Shown: positions 7,406-15,866 of the stretch, piece by piece
How positions within the stretch are numbered: the first letter of the stretch is position 1
Layout of the letters: every line of letters starts with the position of its first letter
From: Leptospira kanakyensis
GTDB lineage: Bacteria; Spirochaetota; Leptospiria; Leptospirales; Leptospiraceae
Assembly (NCBI RefSeq): GCF_004769235.1
Contig: NZ_RQFG01000019.1
Location: 744,001-808,000, forward strand
Length of the DNA stretch: 64,000 nucleotides
Direction: 5' to 3'
Notes under the pieces: generated by a model
The model's input: the letters and a program-made list of their open reading frames with translations, nothing else
The model's database searches: none
What the model was told of the DNA's origin: nothing
Position numbers and translations under genes: made by a program

Positions 7406-9484
7406 ATGCGAAAACGAATTCTACTTACGGGAGTTCTTTCTCTCCTGTTTTTACAAATTGGCTGTCTTAGCCCCAAACAGGAAGAACCTTATCAGTTCCG
7501 ACAAGGGGTTCTGGACATTAGCGACCTCACTTTCAAAGAGGATACCATTGTGGATCTTTATGGAGAGTGGGAATTGTATTTTGGGGAATTCCACTACCCT
7601 CCCTTCCATGGAGAAAAAACTCTCACTGGGTATTTGCCCATTCCTAGTTCCTGGCAAGATGAAGAATTTGGTGGGGTTGAGTTACCAAGGACAGGCCACG
7701 TCACCTTACGAGCATTTGTTTATATTAGCAAACAAACCGTTGGTCAAGAATTAAGAATTTATATTCCTGATATTGCCTCCTCCTATCGATTTTTTGCCAA
7801 TGGAATTTTGATTGGTGGCCAAGGAAAACCAGGGATCAACAAATTTGATGATACACCTAGGATCAAATCCAAATACTATACCCTCATTCCTGACAAGGAA
7901 GTCATCGAACTTGTATTTCATATTGCCAACTATGATAATAACTTTGGTGGATTTTGGGCCATTCCCAGTATAGGAAATAAAAATGCATTGGATCGAGAGA
8001 AAATGCTCTCCAATGCTCGTGAACTTTTTTTACTCGGCGCACTTGTTCTCATTGGTCTTTATCATTTTGGATTGTACTTTTACAAAAGAAAAGAAACTTC
8101 CATTTTTTACTTTGCCCTCTTTTGTTTTCTACTTGGGATTCGATTGGCCTTTACCGGAGAAAGGTATATCCTCGAAGTATTTCCCAACTTTCATTGGCCA
8201 ACAGCATTTCGGATTGAATTTGCTTCTTATTATTTTGCAGTACCAACCTTTTTATTATTTATCTATTCTCTTTTCCCGGAAGAATCCAACCCAAAATACG
8301 TACGTTCTGCACTGCTAGCCAGTACGGTTTTTGCACTCACACTTTTTCTTCCTATATCTGTCTTTACCATTTTATTATATGGATTTCAAGTTTTAGCATT
8401 TTTGACAATTGGGTATGTGATTCATATCAATTTAAAAGCGGTAATCAACAAACGTCCCAATTCTAAATTATTCTTTTTGGGGCTTCTGGTTTTAGCTTTT
8501 TCTGTAGCCTTTGATATTTTACGGCACAGTGTCAATAACCGGGGGATTGGACTCACTCCCTATGCCCTACTTTGTTTTATTTTCATCCAATCTCTCATTC
8601 TTTCTAGTAGGATTGCCAATGCATTTATCCGAGCAGAGGAACTCGCGGAAAGTTTAAAGATCAGTAATGAATCGCTTTTAGCGGTAACAGAAAATTTGGA
8701 ACAAATTGTTTCAGAAAGAACTTATCAATTGAATTCTTCTTTGAATCGAATCAAAAAAGATCTCCTCCTTGCCAAAAAAATCCAACAAAAGATTCTCCCT
8801 GAGGATGGAATCAAATTTGAACATTTAAAAATTCATTTATATTTCCAACCACAAGAAGAAGTCGGTGGAGATTTTTATGATATCTTCGAGTTGGATAATG
8901 GAACCGTTCGTTTTTTTGTCGCTGATGCAACGGGACACGGAATCCAAGCAGCACTTTATACCATGGCCATCAAATCCGAATACGAGGCCATCAAACGGTT
9001 TATCACCAAAACAGATGATTTGATGAACCACCTCAACCAAAAGATTCAAAACAAATTTTCTGGTCTAAAAATTGTATTCTCTGGATTTTTATTGGATATT
9101 GATACAAAAACAAAAACCGTCTACTACTCGTCAGCGGGTCATCCAAGCCAAATTTTCCAAACAAACGGGGAACAAATCATTTTGGAAAGAACGGGAAATA
9201 TCATTGGTTTAAAAAAAGACCAACCCTATACACAAAAACAATTTCAAATGTCTATGGGAGATAGGATTTTACTTTTTACGGATGGGATGTTAGAACAAAA
9301 AAACGATTCGCGAGAAGAGTTTGGAATGGAAAGGATCCAAAAAATCCTCGGTGATTTCCAAGGAAAGGAATCAGAAAGAGTGCTTGCGGAACTGGTCATC
9401 CAACTCTTCCTTTTCCAAGGGAAAGAAGAACAAGAGGATGACCAAACGATGGTTCTAGTGGAATGGGAAAAAACTAAAGTATAA
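7406..9484 (+). CDS. 7TM-DISM receptor fused to SpoIIE/PP2C-type phosphatase
   Basis: 692 residues. It has an N-terminal signal with a lipobox-like LQIGC (C20), then a periplasmic jelly-roll sensor (about 30-195, 7TMR-DISMED2-like). Seven membrane segments (about 205-405) follow, with a short coiled-coil linker to a SpoIIE-type Ser/Thr phosphatase domain (about 450-690). Metal-binding motifs are intact: GGDFYD, DATGHGIQAAL and the final DDQTMVLV. The expected role is to sense an extracellular ligand and dephosphorylate a STAS-type anti-sigma antagonist. A candidate STAS protein exists far away at 60982 but no link can be shown. Lipidation in addition to 7TM anchoring would be unusual. Confidence 0.88.
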   Translation: MRKRILLTGVLSLLFLQIGCLSPKQEEPYQFRQGVLDISDLTFKEDTIVDLYGEWELYFGEFHYPPFHGEKTLTGYLPIPSSWQDEEFGGVELPRTGHVTLRAFVYISKQTVGQELRIYIPDIASSYRFFANGILIGGQGKPGINKFDDTPRIKSKYYTLIPDKEVIELVFHIANYDNNFGGFWAIPSIGNKNALDREKMLSNARELFLLGALVLIGLYHFGLYFYKRKETSIFYFALFCFLLGIRLAFTGERYILEVFPNFHWPTAFRIEFASYYFAVPTFLLFIYSLFPEESNPKYVRSALLASTVFALTLFLPISVFTILLYGFQVLAFLTIGYVIHINLKAVINKRPNSKLFFLGLLVLAFSVAFDILRHSVNNRGIGLTPYALLCFIFIQSLILSSRIANAFIRAEELAESLKISNESLLAVTENLEQIVSERTYQLNSSLNRIKKDLLLAKKIQQKILPEDGIKFEHLKIHLYFQPQEEVGGDFYDIFELDNGTVRFFVADATGHGIQAALYTMAIKSEYEAIKRFITKTDDLMNHLNQKIQNKFSGLKIVFSGFLLDIDTKTKTVYYSSAGHPSQIFQTNGEQIILERTGNIIGLKKDQPYTQKQFQMSMGDRILLFTDGMLEQKNDSREEFGMERIQKILGDFQGKESERVLAELVIQLFLFQGKEEQEDDQTMVLVEWEKTKV

Positions 9485-9496
9485 CAAATTCCCTTT

Positions 9497-9922
9497 CTAT
9501 TTTTTTAAGTAAAGATTGTCTACGCCGTTCTTTTCAAATTCTGCATCATACTTTTCTGCTTCCTTTGCTACCTTAACTTCATAATCTTCTGGTGAAAGTG
9601 CTTCTAAATCTTTAACCGATACTTTTTGTTCTAAATCTCTTTGTGCAAGTTCAGTGGAAAGGTCTGTCCAAAAAATATCATCGTTATAAGGTTCAATATA
9701 AGACTCGAATACTTCTTGGAAGTATTCTTCTGAAATGGTATAAAGTCCATTTTCAGAAACGATGGGGCTTTCAGGGGAAGAAGAAAGTTTTTTTAAAATG
9801 GATTGGATGAATTCGTCCACAGAAGGATCTGTTTCTTCGTGAGGAGAATTGCTCACCCATTCGAATACAGCAAGTGCATTCAAAAGGTGTTTTGTTTCTT
9901 GGGGATTTAGATCTAAATTCAT
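9497..9922 (-). CDS. Hypothetical acidic protein, 141 residues
   Basis: Not recognised. It is strongly acidic and Glu/Asp-rich, predicted soluble and largely helical, and has no signal peptide. It begins NLDLNPQETKHLLNALAVFEWV and contains SEEYFQEVFESYIEPYNDDIFW. GTAGG lies seven bases before the ATG. It follows a 51-codon gene (9972-10127) on the same strand by 49 bp, so the two probably form a small operon. It converges on the receptor-phosphatase gene with only 12 bp between stops. Confidence 0.65.
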   Translation of the reverse strand: MNLDLNPQETKHLLNALAVFEWVSNSPHEETDPSVDEFIQSILKKLSSSPESPIVSENGLYTISEEYFQEVFESYIEPYNDDIFWTDLSTELAQRDLEQKVSVKDLEALSPEDYEVKVAKEAEKYDAEFEKNGVDNLYLKK

Positions 9923-9971
9923 GATTACCTACTTTGTTTCCATAGAAGTAGTCATCCTCCCTCTAGGCAAA

Positions 9972-10127
9972 TCAAAGAATGACTGTAGATCTGTTTTCCT
10001 TATAGTTTTGATAGATCTGGTCTACGAGAAGGCGAAATGTTGGATCTTCTTTCAGAATTTCTAGTTTTTCATCCAAACTCAAAATGGAGAACTTAGGATA
10101 CAAAGCTTTGGTGACTGCGGGCTTCAT
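9972..10127 (-). CDS. Small hypothetical protein, 51 residues
   Basis: ATG at 10127 and TGA at 9972-9974 give MKPAVTKALYPKFSILSL followed by DEKLEILKEDPTFRLLVDQIYQNYKENRSTVIL in two segments. The regular amphipathic helix pattern and Leptospira-like codon use suggest a real small protein. Upstream on the same strand TTGACA (10156-10161) and, 16 bp on, TACTAC could be a promoter. The start point would then fall at the ATG, giving a leaderless message. It probably leads the operon with the 141-residue gene. Function unknown. Confidence 0.5.
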   Translation of the reverse strand: MKPAVTKALYPKFSILSLDEKLEILKEDPTFRLLVDQIYQNYKENRSTVIL

Positions 10128-10133
10128 ACCTAA

Positions 10134-10161
10134 GTAGTAAACAAACGAATAGTAGTGTCAA
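10134..10161 (-). promoter_or_regulatory. Candidate promoter of the 51-residue gene
   Basis: A perfect -35 TTGACA (10156-10161, minus strand) is separated by 16 bp from a weak -10, TACTAC (10134-10139). The expected start of transcription is at or within a base or two of the ATG at 10127. Confidence 0.35.
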
Positions 10162-10182
10162 GAAAAAAATACTAAACAAACG

Positions 10183-11376
10183 TCATGTATTTATGTCGCG
10201 ATACACATCTGCGATTCGTTTCACCCCAATCTCCATAACATCCTTTGTTAAAAAACTAAAGTTCATACGAAAGAAAGAAGAAGAGCGACTGGCGGGAGAA
10301 AACTCCGTTCCAGGAACCATGGCCACACCATTTTTTAGACAATGCTCCATAAGTTCCTTCGATGTTCCTTTCGGATATTCAACCCAAAGGAACATCCCAC
10401 CTTCTGGAAGAGAAAACTTTACTTCAGGAAGGTATTTGCCAAGCAAAGAAACCAAACTCTCTTTTTGGCCCTTGTAAAAACTTTGGATGGAATGTAAATG
10501 GACATCAAAATCCATCGTTTTCAAAAGTTTGGAGACTACTACTTGTGAAAATTGATTCGAATTTAAATCGTTTCCTTGTTTGACTGCAGTAAACAAATTT
10601 CGATACAAATCGGGAACTACCACCCAACCCAAACGAAAACCAGGTGATAAGATTTTAGAAAAACTTCCCAGAACAAACGTTAGGTCATTTCTCTTACGAA
10701 ACGAACTCACAGAAGGATATACTTTACCCTCAAAATCTAAATACCGATACGCCTCATCTTCAATGAGAATAATTTCCTTTGTATCTAGTAAGTTTGCAAT
10801 TTTGATTCTTTTTTCCAAAGACCAAGTATAAGTTGATGGATTTTGGTAAGACGGGTTTGCATAAAAAACATGGATTTTGTTTTGAGATAAAATTTCTTCT
10901 AACCAATAAAGATTAGGGCCATCAGGTTCCATAGGAACACTAAAAAAATTGGGATGATAAGGAGAGAATGCTTGTAATGCACCCAAATATACAGGGTCTT
11001 CCAATAACACATTGGTATCGGAATCCATAAAAATCTTTCCTAAAATATCAAGACCCTGTTGAGAACCATGGGTGATGGTAATCGACCTAGATGACACCCA
11101 AGAGACATCCGTTAATTTTTCTGCAATTTGGGTTCTTAGAGCCTCATATCCAGACGAATCTCCGTATTGAAAAGCAGTGGAAATATTCTCGCGAACCACA
11201 GACTCCATCACAGAACTGAAAACATCTTTTGGGAATAAATCAGGGTTCGGAAGTCCCCCGGCAAAGGAAAGGATGTTAGAATTTTCTACCGTTAATTTTA
11301 AAATTTCGCGAATGACAGAAGTTCTCACAAAAGAAGTTCGTTTCGCTGAAAAAATAGTTGGCAGTTCCGTTTCCAT
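10183..11376 (-). CDS. PLP-dependent aminotransferase (class I/II, LysN/AraT-like)
   Basis: 397 residues of the fold-type I aminotransferase family most like 2-aminoadipate or aromatic transaminases. It has the start-region LSFAGGLPNPDLFP, the ITHGSQQGLDILGKIF cofactor strand, EDPVYLGA, the NPSYQNPS substrate/PLP motif, EDEAYRYLDF and the PLP-lysine motif GSFSKILSPGFRLGW. ATG 11376 is used because the frame upstream to 11412 runs into the divergent promoter and repeats. It is transcribed away from a MocR-type regulator that itself carries an aminotransferase-like domain, so the regulator probably controls it. Amino-acid specificity is not readable. Confidence 0.88.
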   Translation of the reverse strand: METELPTIFSAKRTSFVRTSVIREILKLTVENSNILSFAGGLPNPDLFPKDVFSSVMESVVRENISTAFQYGDSSGYEALRTQIAEKLTDVSWVSSRSITITHGSQQGLDILGKIFMDSDTNVLLEDPVYLGALQAFSPYHPNFFSVPMEPDGPNLYWLEEILSQNKIHVFYANPSYQNPSTYTWSLEKRIKIANLLDTKEIILIEDEAYRYLDFEGKVYPSVSSFRKRNDLTFVLGSFSKILSPGFRLGWVVVPDLYRNLFTAVKQGNDLNSNQFSQVVVSKLLKTMDFDVHLHSIQSFYKGQKESLVSLLGKYLPEVKFSLPEGGMFLWVEYPKGTSKELMEHCLKNGVAMVPGTEFSPASRSSSFFRMNFSFLTKDVMEIGVKRIADVYRDINT

Positions 11377-11402
11377 AGTAATAGAATAACAAAAAGAATC
11401 AA

Positions 11403-11446
11403 AACTGTCCATATACAGTTATATATATCTATTAGTATACAGTTAT
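11403..11446. promoter_or_regulatory. Operator-like repeats between aminotransferase and MocR regulator
   Basis: An 11-bp perfect direct repeat, TATACAGTTAT, occurs at 11412-11422 and 11436-11446, 24 bp apart. AACTGT (11403-11408) and ACAGTT (11415-11420) add an inverted half-site around a 6-bp spacer. MocR/PdxR-type regulators commonly bind direct repeats upstream of divergent targets. The second repeat ends three bases before the regulator's ATG and contains a -10-like TATACA, which suggests autoregulation of a leaderless transcript. Confidence 0.6.
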
Positions 11447-11449
11447 CCC

Positions 11450-12856
11450 ATGACAAAGTACAAACAACTAGCCCTAGACCTAAAAAAAGAAATTAAGTCA
11501 GGATATTATTCTGAAAAAGAAAGGATCCCTTCTCTTCGTGAAATTCAGGATTTAAAATCATGTAGTCTCACCACTGCGAAGGAAGCTTATAGGATTTTAG
11601 AAGAAGAAGGGTATATTTATGTTGTACCTCAATCTGGATACTTTGTACATCCGAATATTAGTTCCCTCATCTCAGGGCCACAAAATGAATTTTATCCGGC
11701 AGTGGAAGCTGATGATAGGATCCAACAAATCATGCGAACGGTTATGGATCCCAAATTGATTTCCTTTGGAGCGGCCATTCCATCGGATTTTTATCTACCA
11801 CTGGGAGGGATCGTTTCTTCTTTTAAAAAAGCACTCCAATACAAAGAAATATTTTCCTATGGAGACTTACAAGGAAACGCAGGGCTTCGGGAATGGATTC
11901 ACAAAAGGACTTCCATCCAAGGTTACCGCGTCAATTCAGAACAAATCCAAATCACAAGTGGATGCACAGAATCTATAACCTTTGCCTTACTCAGTGTCAC
12001 TGAACCTGGAGATACAGTCATTGTCCCCTCACCCATTTACGTTGGTTTATTTCAGATTTTAGAAACCCTTAAACTCAAAGTAGTAGAGATTCCGTATAGA
12101 AAAGAAGAAGGGATCTCTGGAGATGAATACGAAAAATTAATCAAACGTCATAAACCAAAGGTATTTTTATTTGCTGCTAACTTCAACAATCCGAACGGAA
12201 TTTTAATGAGTGAATTTTCCAAACAAAGTTTAGCAAAAATATCTTATTTGTATGGAATCCATCTGGTAGAAGATGATATATACGGAGATCTTTATTTTAG
12301 TGGGACAAGGCCCAAACCACTAGTGAGTTATTTCCCCCAAGAACTAAAAGGCCCAAAATCTTACCTTTGTTCTTCCTTTTCAAAAACACTGGCCCCTGGT
12401 CTTAGGATTGGTTGGGTGGCATCCAAAACAGGAATTCGTGAATTAAGCAAAAGAACCAGAGCCTATAAAATTTCCGAAAACAATCCCACTCAAATGGCAG
12501 TCCTTCAATTTTTAAAACTACAAACCTTTGAAAGGCATCTCAAGTTTTTACGTTCAGAATATCAAAAACTTACAAAGGAATATATTGAACTATTATCCTT
12601 TCATAGCGAAGGGAGATTGGAAATCCAAAAACCAGATGGAGGATTTGTACTATGGATTGAATCACCGTTAGATGGTGACAAATTACTCAGCGAATCCAAA
12701 AAAATAGGAATGGCCATTGCCCCAGGATCTCTTTTCGGACTTTCCAAACATTGGGACAGACACTTTCGATTGAATGTTTCCGTTGGATTTTCACCTAAAA
12801 TTAGAGAAAAACTGATTCAGTTCTCTAGGTTATTCTTAAAAAAGCGAAAATCTTAA
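11450..12856 (+). CDS. MocR-family transcriptional regulator (GntR HTH plus aminotransferase domain)
   Basis: 468 residues. An N-terminal GntR winged helix (about 1-68) contains IPSLREIQDLKSCSLTTAKEAYRILEEEGY read in parts, and ends YVVPQSGYFV. A linker leads to a fold-type I aminotransferase domain (about 95-460) with ITSGCTESI, NFNNPNG, EDDIYGDLYF and the PLP-binding lysine in SSFSKTLAPGLRIGW. Regulators of this class sense PLP or an amino-acid adduct. The start fits the wHTH exactly, but no ribosome binding site is visible and the upstream repeat abuts the ATG. The divergent aminotransferase is the likely target. Confidence 0.92.
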   Translation: MTKYKQLALDLKKEIKSGYYSEKERIPSLREIQDLKSCSLTTAKEAYRILEEEGYIYVVPQSGYFVHPNISSLISGPQNEFYPAVEADDRIQQIMRTVMDPKLISFGAAIPSDFYLPLGGIVSSFKKALQYKEIFSYGDLQGNAGLREWIHKRTSIQGYRVNSEQIQITSGCTESITFALLSVTEPGDTVIVPSPIYVGLFQILETLKLKVVEIPYRKEEGISGDEYEKLIKRHKPKVFLFAANFNNPNGILMSEFSKQSLAKISYLYGIHLVEDDIYGDLYFSGTRPKPLVSYFPQELKGPKSYLCSSFSKTLAPGLRIGWVASKTGIRELSKRTRAYKISENNPTQMAVLQFLKLQTFERHLKFLRSEYQKLTKEYIELLSFHSEGRLEIQKPDGGFVLWIESPLDGDKLLSESKKIGMAIAPGSLFGLSKHWDRHFRLNVSVGFSPKIREKLIQFSRLFLKKRKS

Positions 12857-12905
12857 ATCTAAGTTTTTAGTTGCAAGTTAAAGAATGAGAAACAAGGTCT
12901 CTACT

Positions 12906-13163
12906 ATGTCAGAAAACACACGCAAGTATTTGGAAACTTCTCAAATCATTCCATCTAAAGGAATGTCCTACACCATGTATGAAATTGAAGGCCAAGATAC
13001 TATTTTACGAATGCTTACCTTTATCCCAGACAATGACGAAATTCACATTTATCCGAAGCCACCGGTAAAAAAACTCTATAAACCAGAACTTTGTAAGAAG
13101 GTAGAGGAGAATGAATTTTTGGGACTTTGGTCTATGGGAGAAGAGAGAAAGGCGGGAAATTAG
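12906..13163 (+). CDS. Hypothetical protein, 85 residues
   Basis: Not recognised. It is a short soluble alpha/beta protein: SENTRKYLETSQIIPSKG, then YEIEGQDTILRMLTFIPDNDEIHIYP with two or three strands, and a basic C-terminal helix. AAGG lies eight bases before ATG 12906. An in-frame ATG at 12885 would add seven residues but has only a weak AAAGA. It follows the MocR gene by 49 bp on the same strand and may be cotranscribed. The tRNA-Phe gene on the other strand begins 8 bp after its stop. Confidence 0.6.
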   Translation: MSENTRKYLETSQIIPSKGMSYTMYEIEGQDTILRMLTFIPDNDEIHIYPKPPVKKLYKPELCKKVEENEFLGLWSMGEERKAGN

Positions 13164-13170
13164 GCAACCG

Positions 13171-13243
<73 letters not shown>

Positions 13244-13256
13244 TTCGGTTACGACC

Positions 13257-13284
13257 AAGGTATTTTTCCAGATCCCTCTGTCAA
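13257..13284 (-). promoter_or_regulatory. Candidate promoter of tRNA-Phe
   Basis: On the minus strand a perfect -35 TTGACA (13279-13284) is followed after 16 bp by TACCTT (13257-13262). This places transcription start about 7 bp before the tRNA 5' end. The -10 is a poor match. Confidence 0.5.
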
Positions 13285-13312
13285 CGAACCTTTATAATTT
13301 TTGCGAGGACAC

Positions 13313-14236
13313 ATGAAGAAGTTTAGGAAACCATTTGCGACCACCATCCTATCGGCATTTTTATTCGTTGGTTGTGCGTCATACCTTCACAAAACAGGAA
13401 TTAGCTTAGAAAGATACAGATCGGATTTAGAATCCAAATCTGTTTTAGTTGACGGTCTTCACTGGAAGTATACAGAAAAACCCGGATCCGCAGAAACCTT
13501 AGTCGTGGTACATGGATTTGGTGGCGATAAAGACCATTGGACTCGGTTTTCGAGACATCTTCCCAATGGAATCCGGGTGATTGCCCCAGACCTTCCTGGA
13601 TTTGGAGAATCGGATAAACCAGAAGGACTGAACTACACACAAGAAGCCCAAGCTGATAGACTGTATCATTTTACCGAATCACTTGGCCTAAAAGAATTTC
13701 ATATCGCAGGGAATTCGATGGGGGGAGGAATTGCTGGAATCTTTGCGGCCAAATATCCCAATAAAGTAAAATCACTCATCCTATTTGATAACGCCGGGGT
13801 CAAAAGCCCCACTCCGAGTGAAATGCAACTCATCGATATGCAAGGAAAACCAAGCCCACTTCTTGTCACAAGCCCCGAAGACTTTGATCGGCTTCTCGCA
13901 TTTACCTTTGTCAAACCACCCTATCTACCTTCTTTCCTAAAATCATATTTTGCTAATAAAAGTTTTGCTAACAGAGATTGGAATGCTTCTATCCTCAAAC
14001 AAATCAGAAAAGAAGGTTATTTTTTAGAAGAAAAACTAACGGAAATCCAAGCTCCTACAATTGTGATTTGGGGAAAAGAAGACAAGGTCATCCATTATAC
14101 AGTCATGGATGTTCTAAAAAAGAAAATGAAAACAAAACTAGAAACGGTTCTCCTGGAAAATATGGGCCATGCACCCATGATTGAAGATCCAAAATTGTCC
14201 GCCAAACTCGTACAAGACTGGTTAAACAAACCTTAA
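13313..14236 (+). CDS. Lipoprotein alpha/beta hydrolase
   Basis: 307 residues. A lipoprotein signal peptide ends LFVGC (lipidated Cys near residue 21), followed by an alpha/beta hydrolase. The oxyanion HGFGG, nucleophile elbow GNSMGG (Ser), acid in WGKEDKV and catalytic His in MGHAPMIEDP are all present. It resembles small bacterial lipases and esterases and 3-oxoadipate enol-lactonase-like proteins. With a lipid anchor it probably acts on esters in the envelope. ATG 13313 is preceded by GAGGAC. An upstream TTG at 13301 overlaps that site and is unlikely. A T-rich hairpin terminator follows. Confidence 0.88.
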   Translation: MKKFRKPFATTILSAFLFVGCASYLHKTGISLERYRSDLESKSVLVDGLHWKYTEKPGSAETLVVVHGFGGDKDHWTRFSRHLPNGIRVIAPDLPGFGESDKPEGLNYTQEAQADRLYHFTESLGLKEFHIAGNSMGGGIAGIFAAKYPNKVKSLILFDNAGVKSPTPSEMQLIDMQGKPSPLLVTSPEDFDRLLAFTFVKPPYLPSFLKSYFANKSFANRDWNASILKQIRKEGYFLEEKLTEIQAPTIVIWGKEDKVIHYTVMDVLKKKMKTKLETVLLENMGHAPMIEDPKLSAKLVQDWLNKP

Positions 14237-14253
14237 CAACCGAACAATTCACC

Positions 14254-14278
14254 AAAAATACTTTAGTATTTTTTTTCT
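14254..14278 (+). terminator. Intrinsic terminator after the hydrolase gene
   Basis: AAAAATACT and AGTATTTTT form an A+T-rich hairpin, followed by a further T-run (TTTTTTTT overall). It lies 18 bp after the hydrolase stop. Confidence 0.6.
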
Positions 14279-14307
14279 AATTTAGAACAAAAAAATACTT
14301 GTACTTT

Positions 14308-14335
14308 CACGGGTTTTTTATGTTATAAACCCGTG
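14308..14335 (+). promoter_or_regulatory. Hairpin enclosing the coaE start codon
   Basis: CACGGGTTT (14308-14316) pairs perfectly with AAACCCGTG (14327-14335) around a 10-nt loop. The final GTG of the 3' arm is the coaE initiation codon at 14333. Inside the hairpin lies a two-codon frame, ATG-TTA-TAA (14319-14327). The structure would hide the start and could act as a translational switch or thermosensor. Confidence 0.4.
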
Positions 14336-14953
14336 AGTCCAAAACATAACAACAAAACTCTGATTGGAATTACCGGATCCATTGGATCAGGAAAATCCAC
14401 TGTACTTGCTATGTTTGGTGAGTTAGGGGCAGAAACCATTAGTTCTGACTCCATCGCACGCGGATTCACAGAACCAAACAGCCCAATTTTACCAGAACTC
14501 GTAAACATTTTTGGAACATCTATCTTAGATGAAAACGGAACTCCTATTCGGGCCAAAATTGCAGAATTAGCGTTTTCCGACAAATCAAAGCTAAATGCTA
14601 TGAATGAACTACTCCACCCGCTGATTCGTAAAACTTTCCTCGAATTTCTAGGTTCGAGAAAAGCAGGAAGTATCATTGCTTGGGAAGTGCCCCTTCTATT
14701 CGAAACAGATGCGCATACCATCTGCGATTTTACCGTGACTGTTTCCGTGAGCACCGATGTGGCATGGGAACGTGTTCAGTCACGCGGAGGGATGGATTTA
14801 GAAGACTTTAAAAAAAGAAATCTTTCCCAAATGGATTTAGAGAAAAAAAAGTCTCTCTCTGATTTTATCGTAACGAACGATAATCAAAGGGAGAACCTAA
14901 AAGAACAAATTGTCATCATCTATCAGGAAATCAAACAAAGGATTAACAAATGA
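14333..14953 (+). CDS. coaE: Dephospho-CoA kinase
   Basis: 206 residues, the usual length. The enzyme phosphorylates the 3'-OH of dephospho-CoA in the last step of coenzyme A synthesis. The P-loop GITGSIGSGKSTV is at residues 12-24. SDSIARGF, HPLIRKTF and EVPLLFET are diagnostic of the family, as is RGGMDLEDFKKRN. GTG 14333 is the only plausible start, just before the P-loop strand. No Shine-Dalgarno sequence is visible because the start lies in a hairpin. The stop overlaps the ATG of the SPOR gene by 4 bp, indicating translational coupling. Confidence 0.95.
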   Translation: MSPKHNNKTLIGITGSIGSGKSTVLAMFGELGAETISSDSIARGFTEPNSPILPELVNIFGTSILDENGTPIRAKIAELAFSDKSKLNAMNELLHPLIRKTFLEFLGSRKAGSIIAWEVPLLFETDAHTICDFTVTVSVSTDVAWERVQSRGGMDLEDFKKRNLSQMDLEKKKSLSDFIVTNDNQRENLKEQIVIIYQEIKQRINK

Positions 14954-15732
14954 AAGAAAGAGTATTTTACGTAATCAACTTAGATAAACAAAGAATTGGA
15001 GTTTTATCCCTCTTTCTTTTTGCCTTATTTTTCTCGATTTTCTTTTTAGGAGTTTCCGTTGGGAAAGGGAAAACGGAAGAAAACCTAACTCGTGCGAAGG
15101 CAATGGAAACACAGCCGACAAACACAGAGGTTACCGAGCAATCGATTCCAGCTCCCACCGCAGTGAATGGATCTGATACAGCCGTTGGAACAAACGCAGC
15201 CTCTTCGTTTGTACAAGGGACCAAAACAAAAGAACAAACGAACCTCTCCCAAGAGATCCCCATGGCAGACATTGGAAACAATCCTTACTTTGTAGAAACT
15301 TCTACAGCCAAAGACGAAGAAGAGGAGAAAAAACAACAAGTTGTGGATTTAACCAAACGTGTAGAAAAACGAGTGGTTTCAAACAAAACTGAAAGTTTCA
15401 AAAATTTGCCGCAAACTTCGAAACAAACAAAAACGGCGAAATCAAACCAACAAGTTGTTACATCATCTAAACAAGAAGGAAAACAATTTACAGTGCAACT
15501 AGCTGCTTTCACTAGTAGACAGTCAGCGGAAACATTTTTATCTCAACTAAAATCGGATAACCATGGTAAGCTGCCAGCAAAAACCTTTATTGTAGTAAAA
15601 AATGAATTCTTCGTGGTTCAAATGGGAAAATCCAAAGACAAGGGAAGTCTTTCCAAAGCACTTTCCAAAACTTCCATGCCTAAGGAAATCAAATCTAAGG
15701 CTATGGTTGTGAGTTACCAACCGCTATCGTAA
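14950..15732 (+). CDS. SPOR-domain membrane protein
   Basis: 260 residues: a short cytoplasmic N-terminus, one membrane segment (about 16-38), a long Thr/Glu/Lys-rich periplasmic linker and a C-terminal SPOR domain (about 178-258, FTVQLAAFTSRQSAETFLSQL). SPOR domains bind denuded peptidoglycan at division sites, so a role in septal wall remodelling is likely. It overlaps coaE by ATGA. A strong terminator follows 30 bp after the stop. Confidence 0.9.
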   Translation: MKERVFYVINLDKQRIGVLSLFLFALFFSIFFLGVSVGKGKTEENLTRAKAMETQPTNTEVTEQSIPAPTAVNGSDTAVGTNAASSFVQGTKTKEQTNLSQEIPMADIGNNPYFVETSTAKDEEEEKKQQVVDLTKRVEKRVVSNKTESFKNLPQTSKQTKTAKSNQQVVTSSKQEGKQFTVQLAAFTSRQSAETFLSQLKSDNHGKLPAKTFIVVKNEFFVVQMGKSKDKGSLSKALSKTSMPKEIKSKAMVVSYQPLS

Positions 15733-15762
15733 AGATAAAGATCGTCAAAAACCTTGGCCTTC

Positions 15763-15795
15763 GGCTTTCCTAAGTTAATTTAGGAGAGCCTTTTT
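15763..15795 (+). terminator. Strong intrinsic terminator after coaE-SPOR
   Basis: GGCTTTCCTAA pairs with TTAGGAGAGCC (11 bp with one G-U) around a 6-nt loop, followed directly by TTTTT. It closes the coaE/SPOR unit. Confidence 0.85.
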
Positions 15796-15866
15796 CTAAC
15801 CAACCCCCAATCCTAATTTGGAAATTCATTGCAAATTTATAAATTGACGATTGTCTAATCCCTAGA

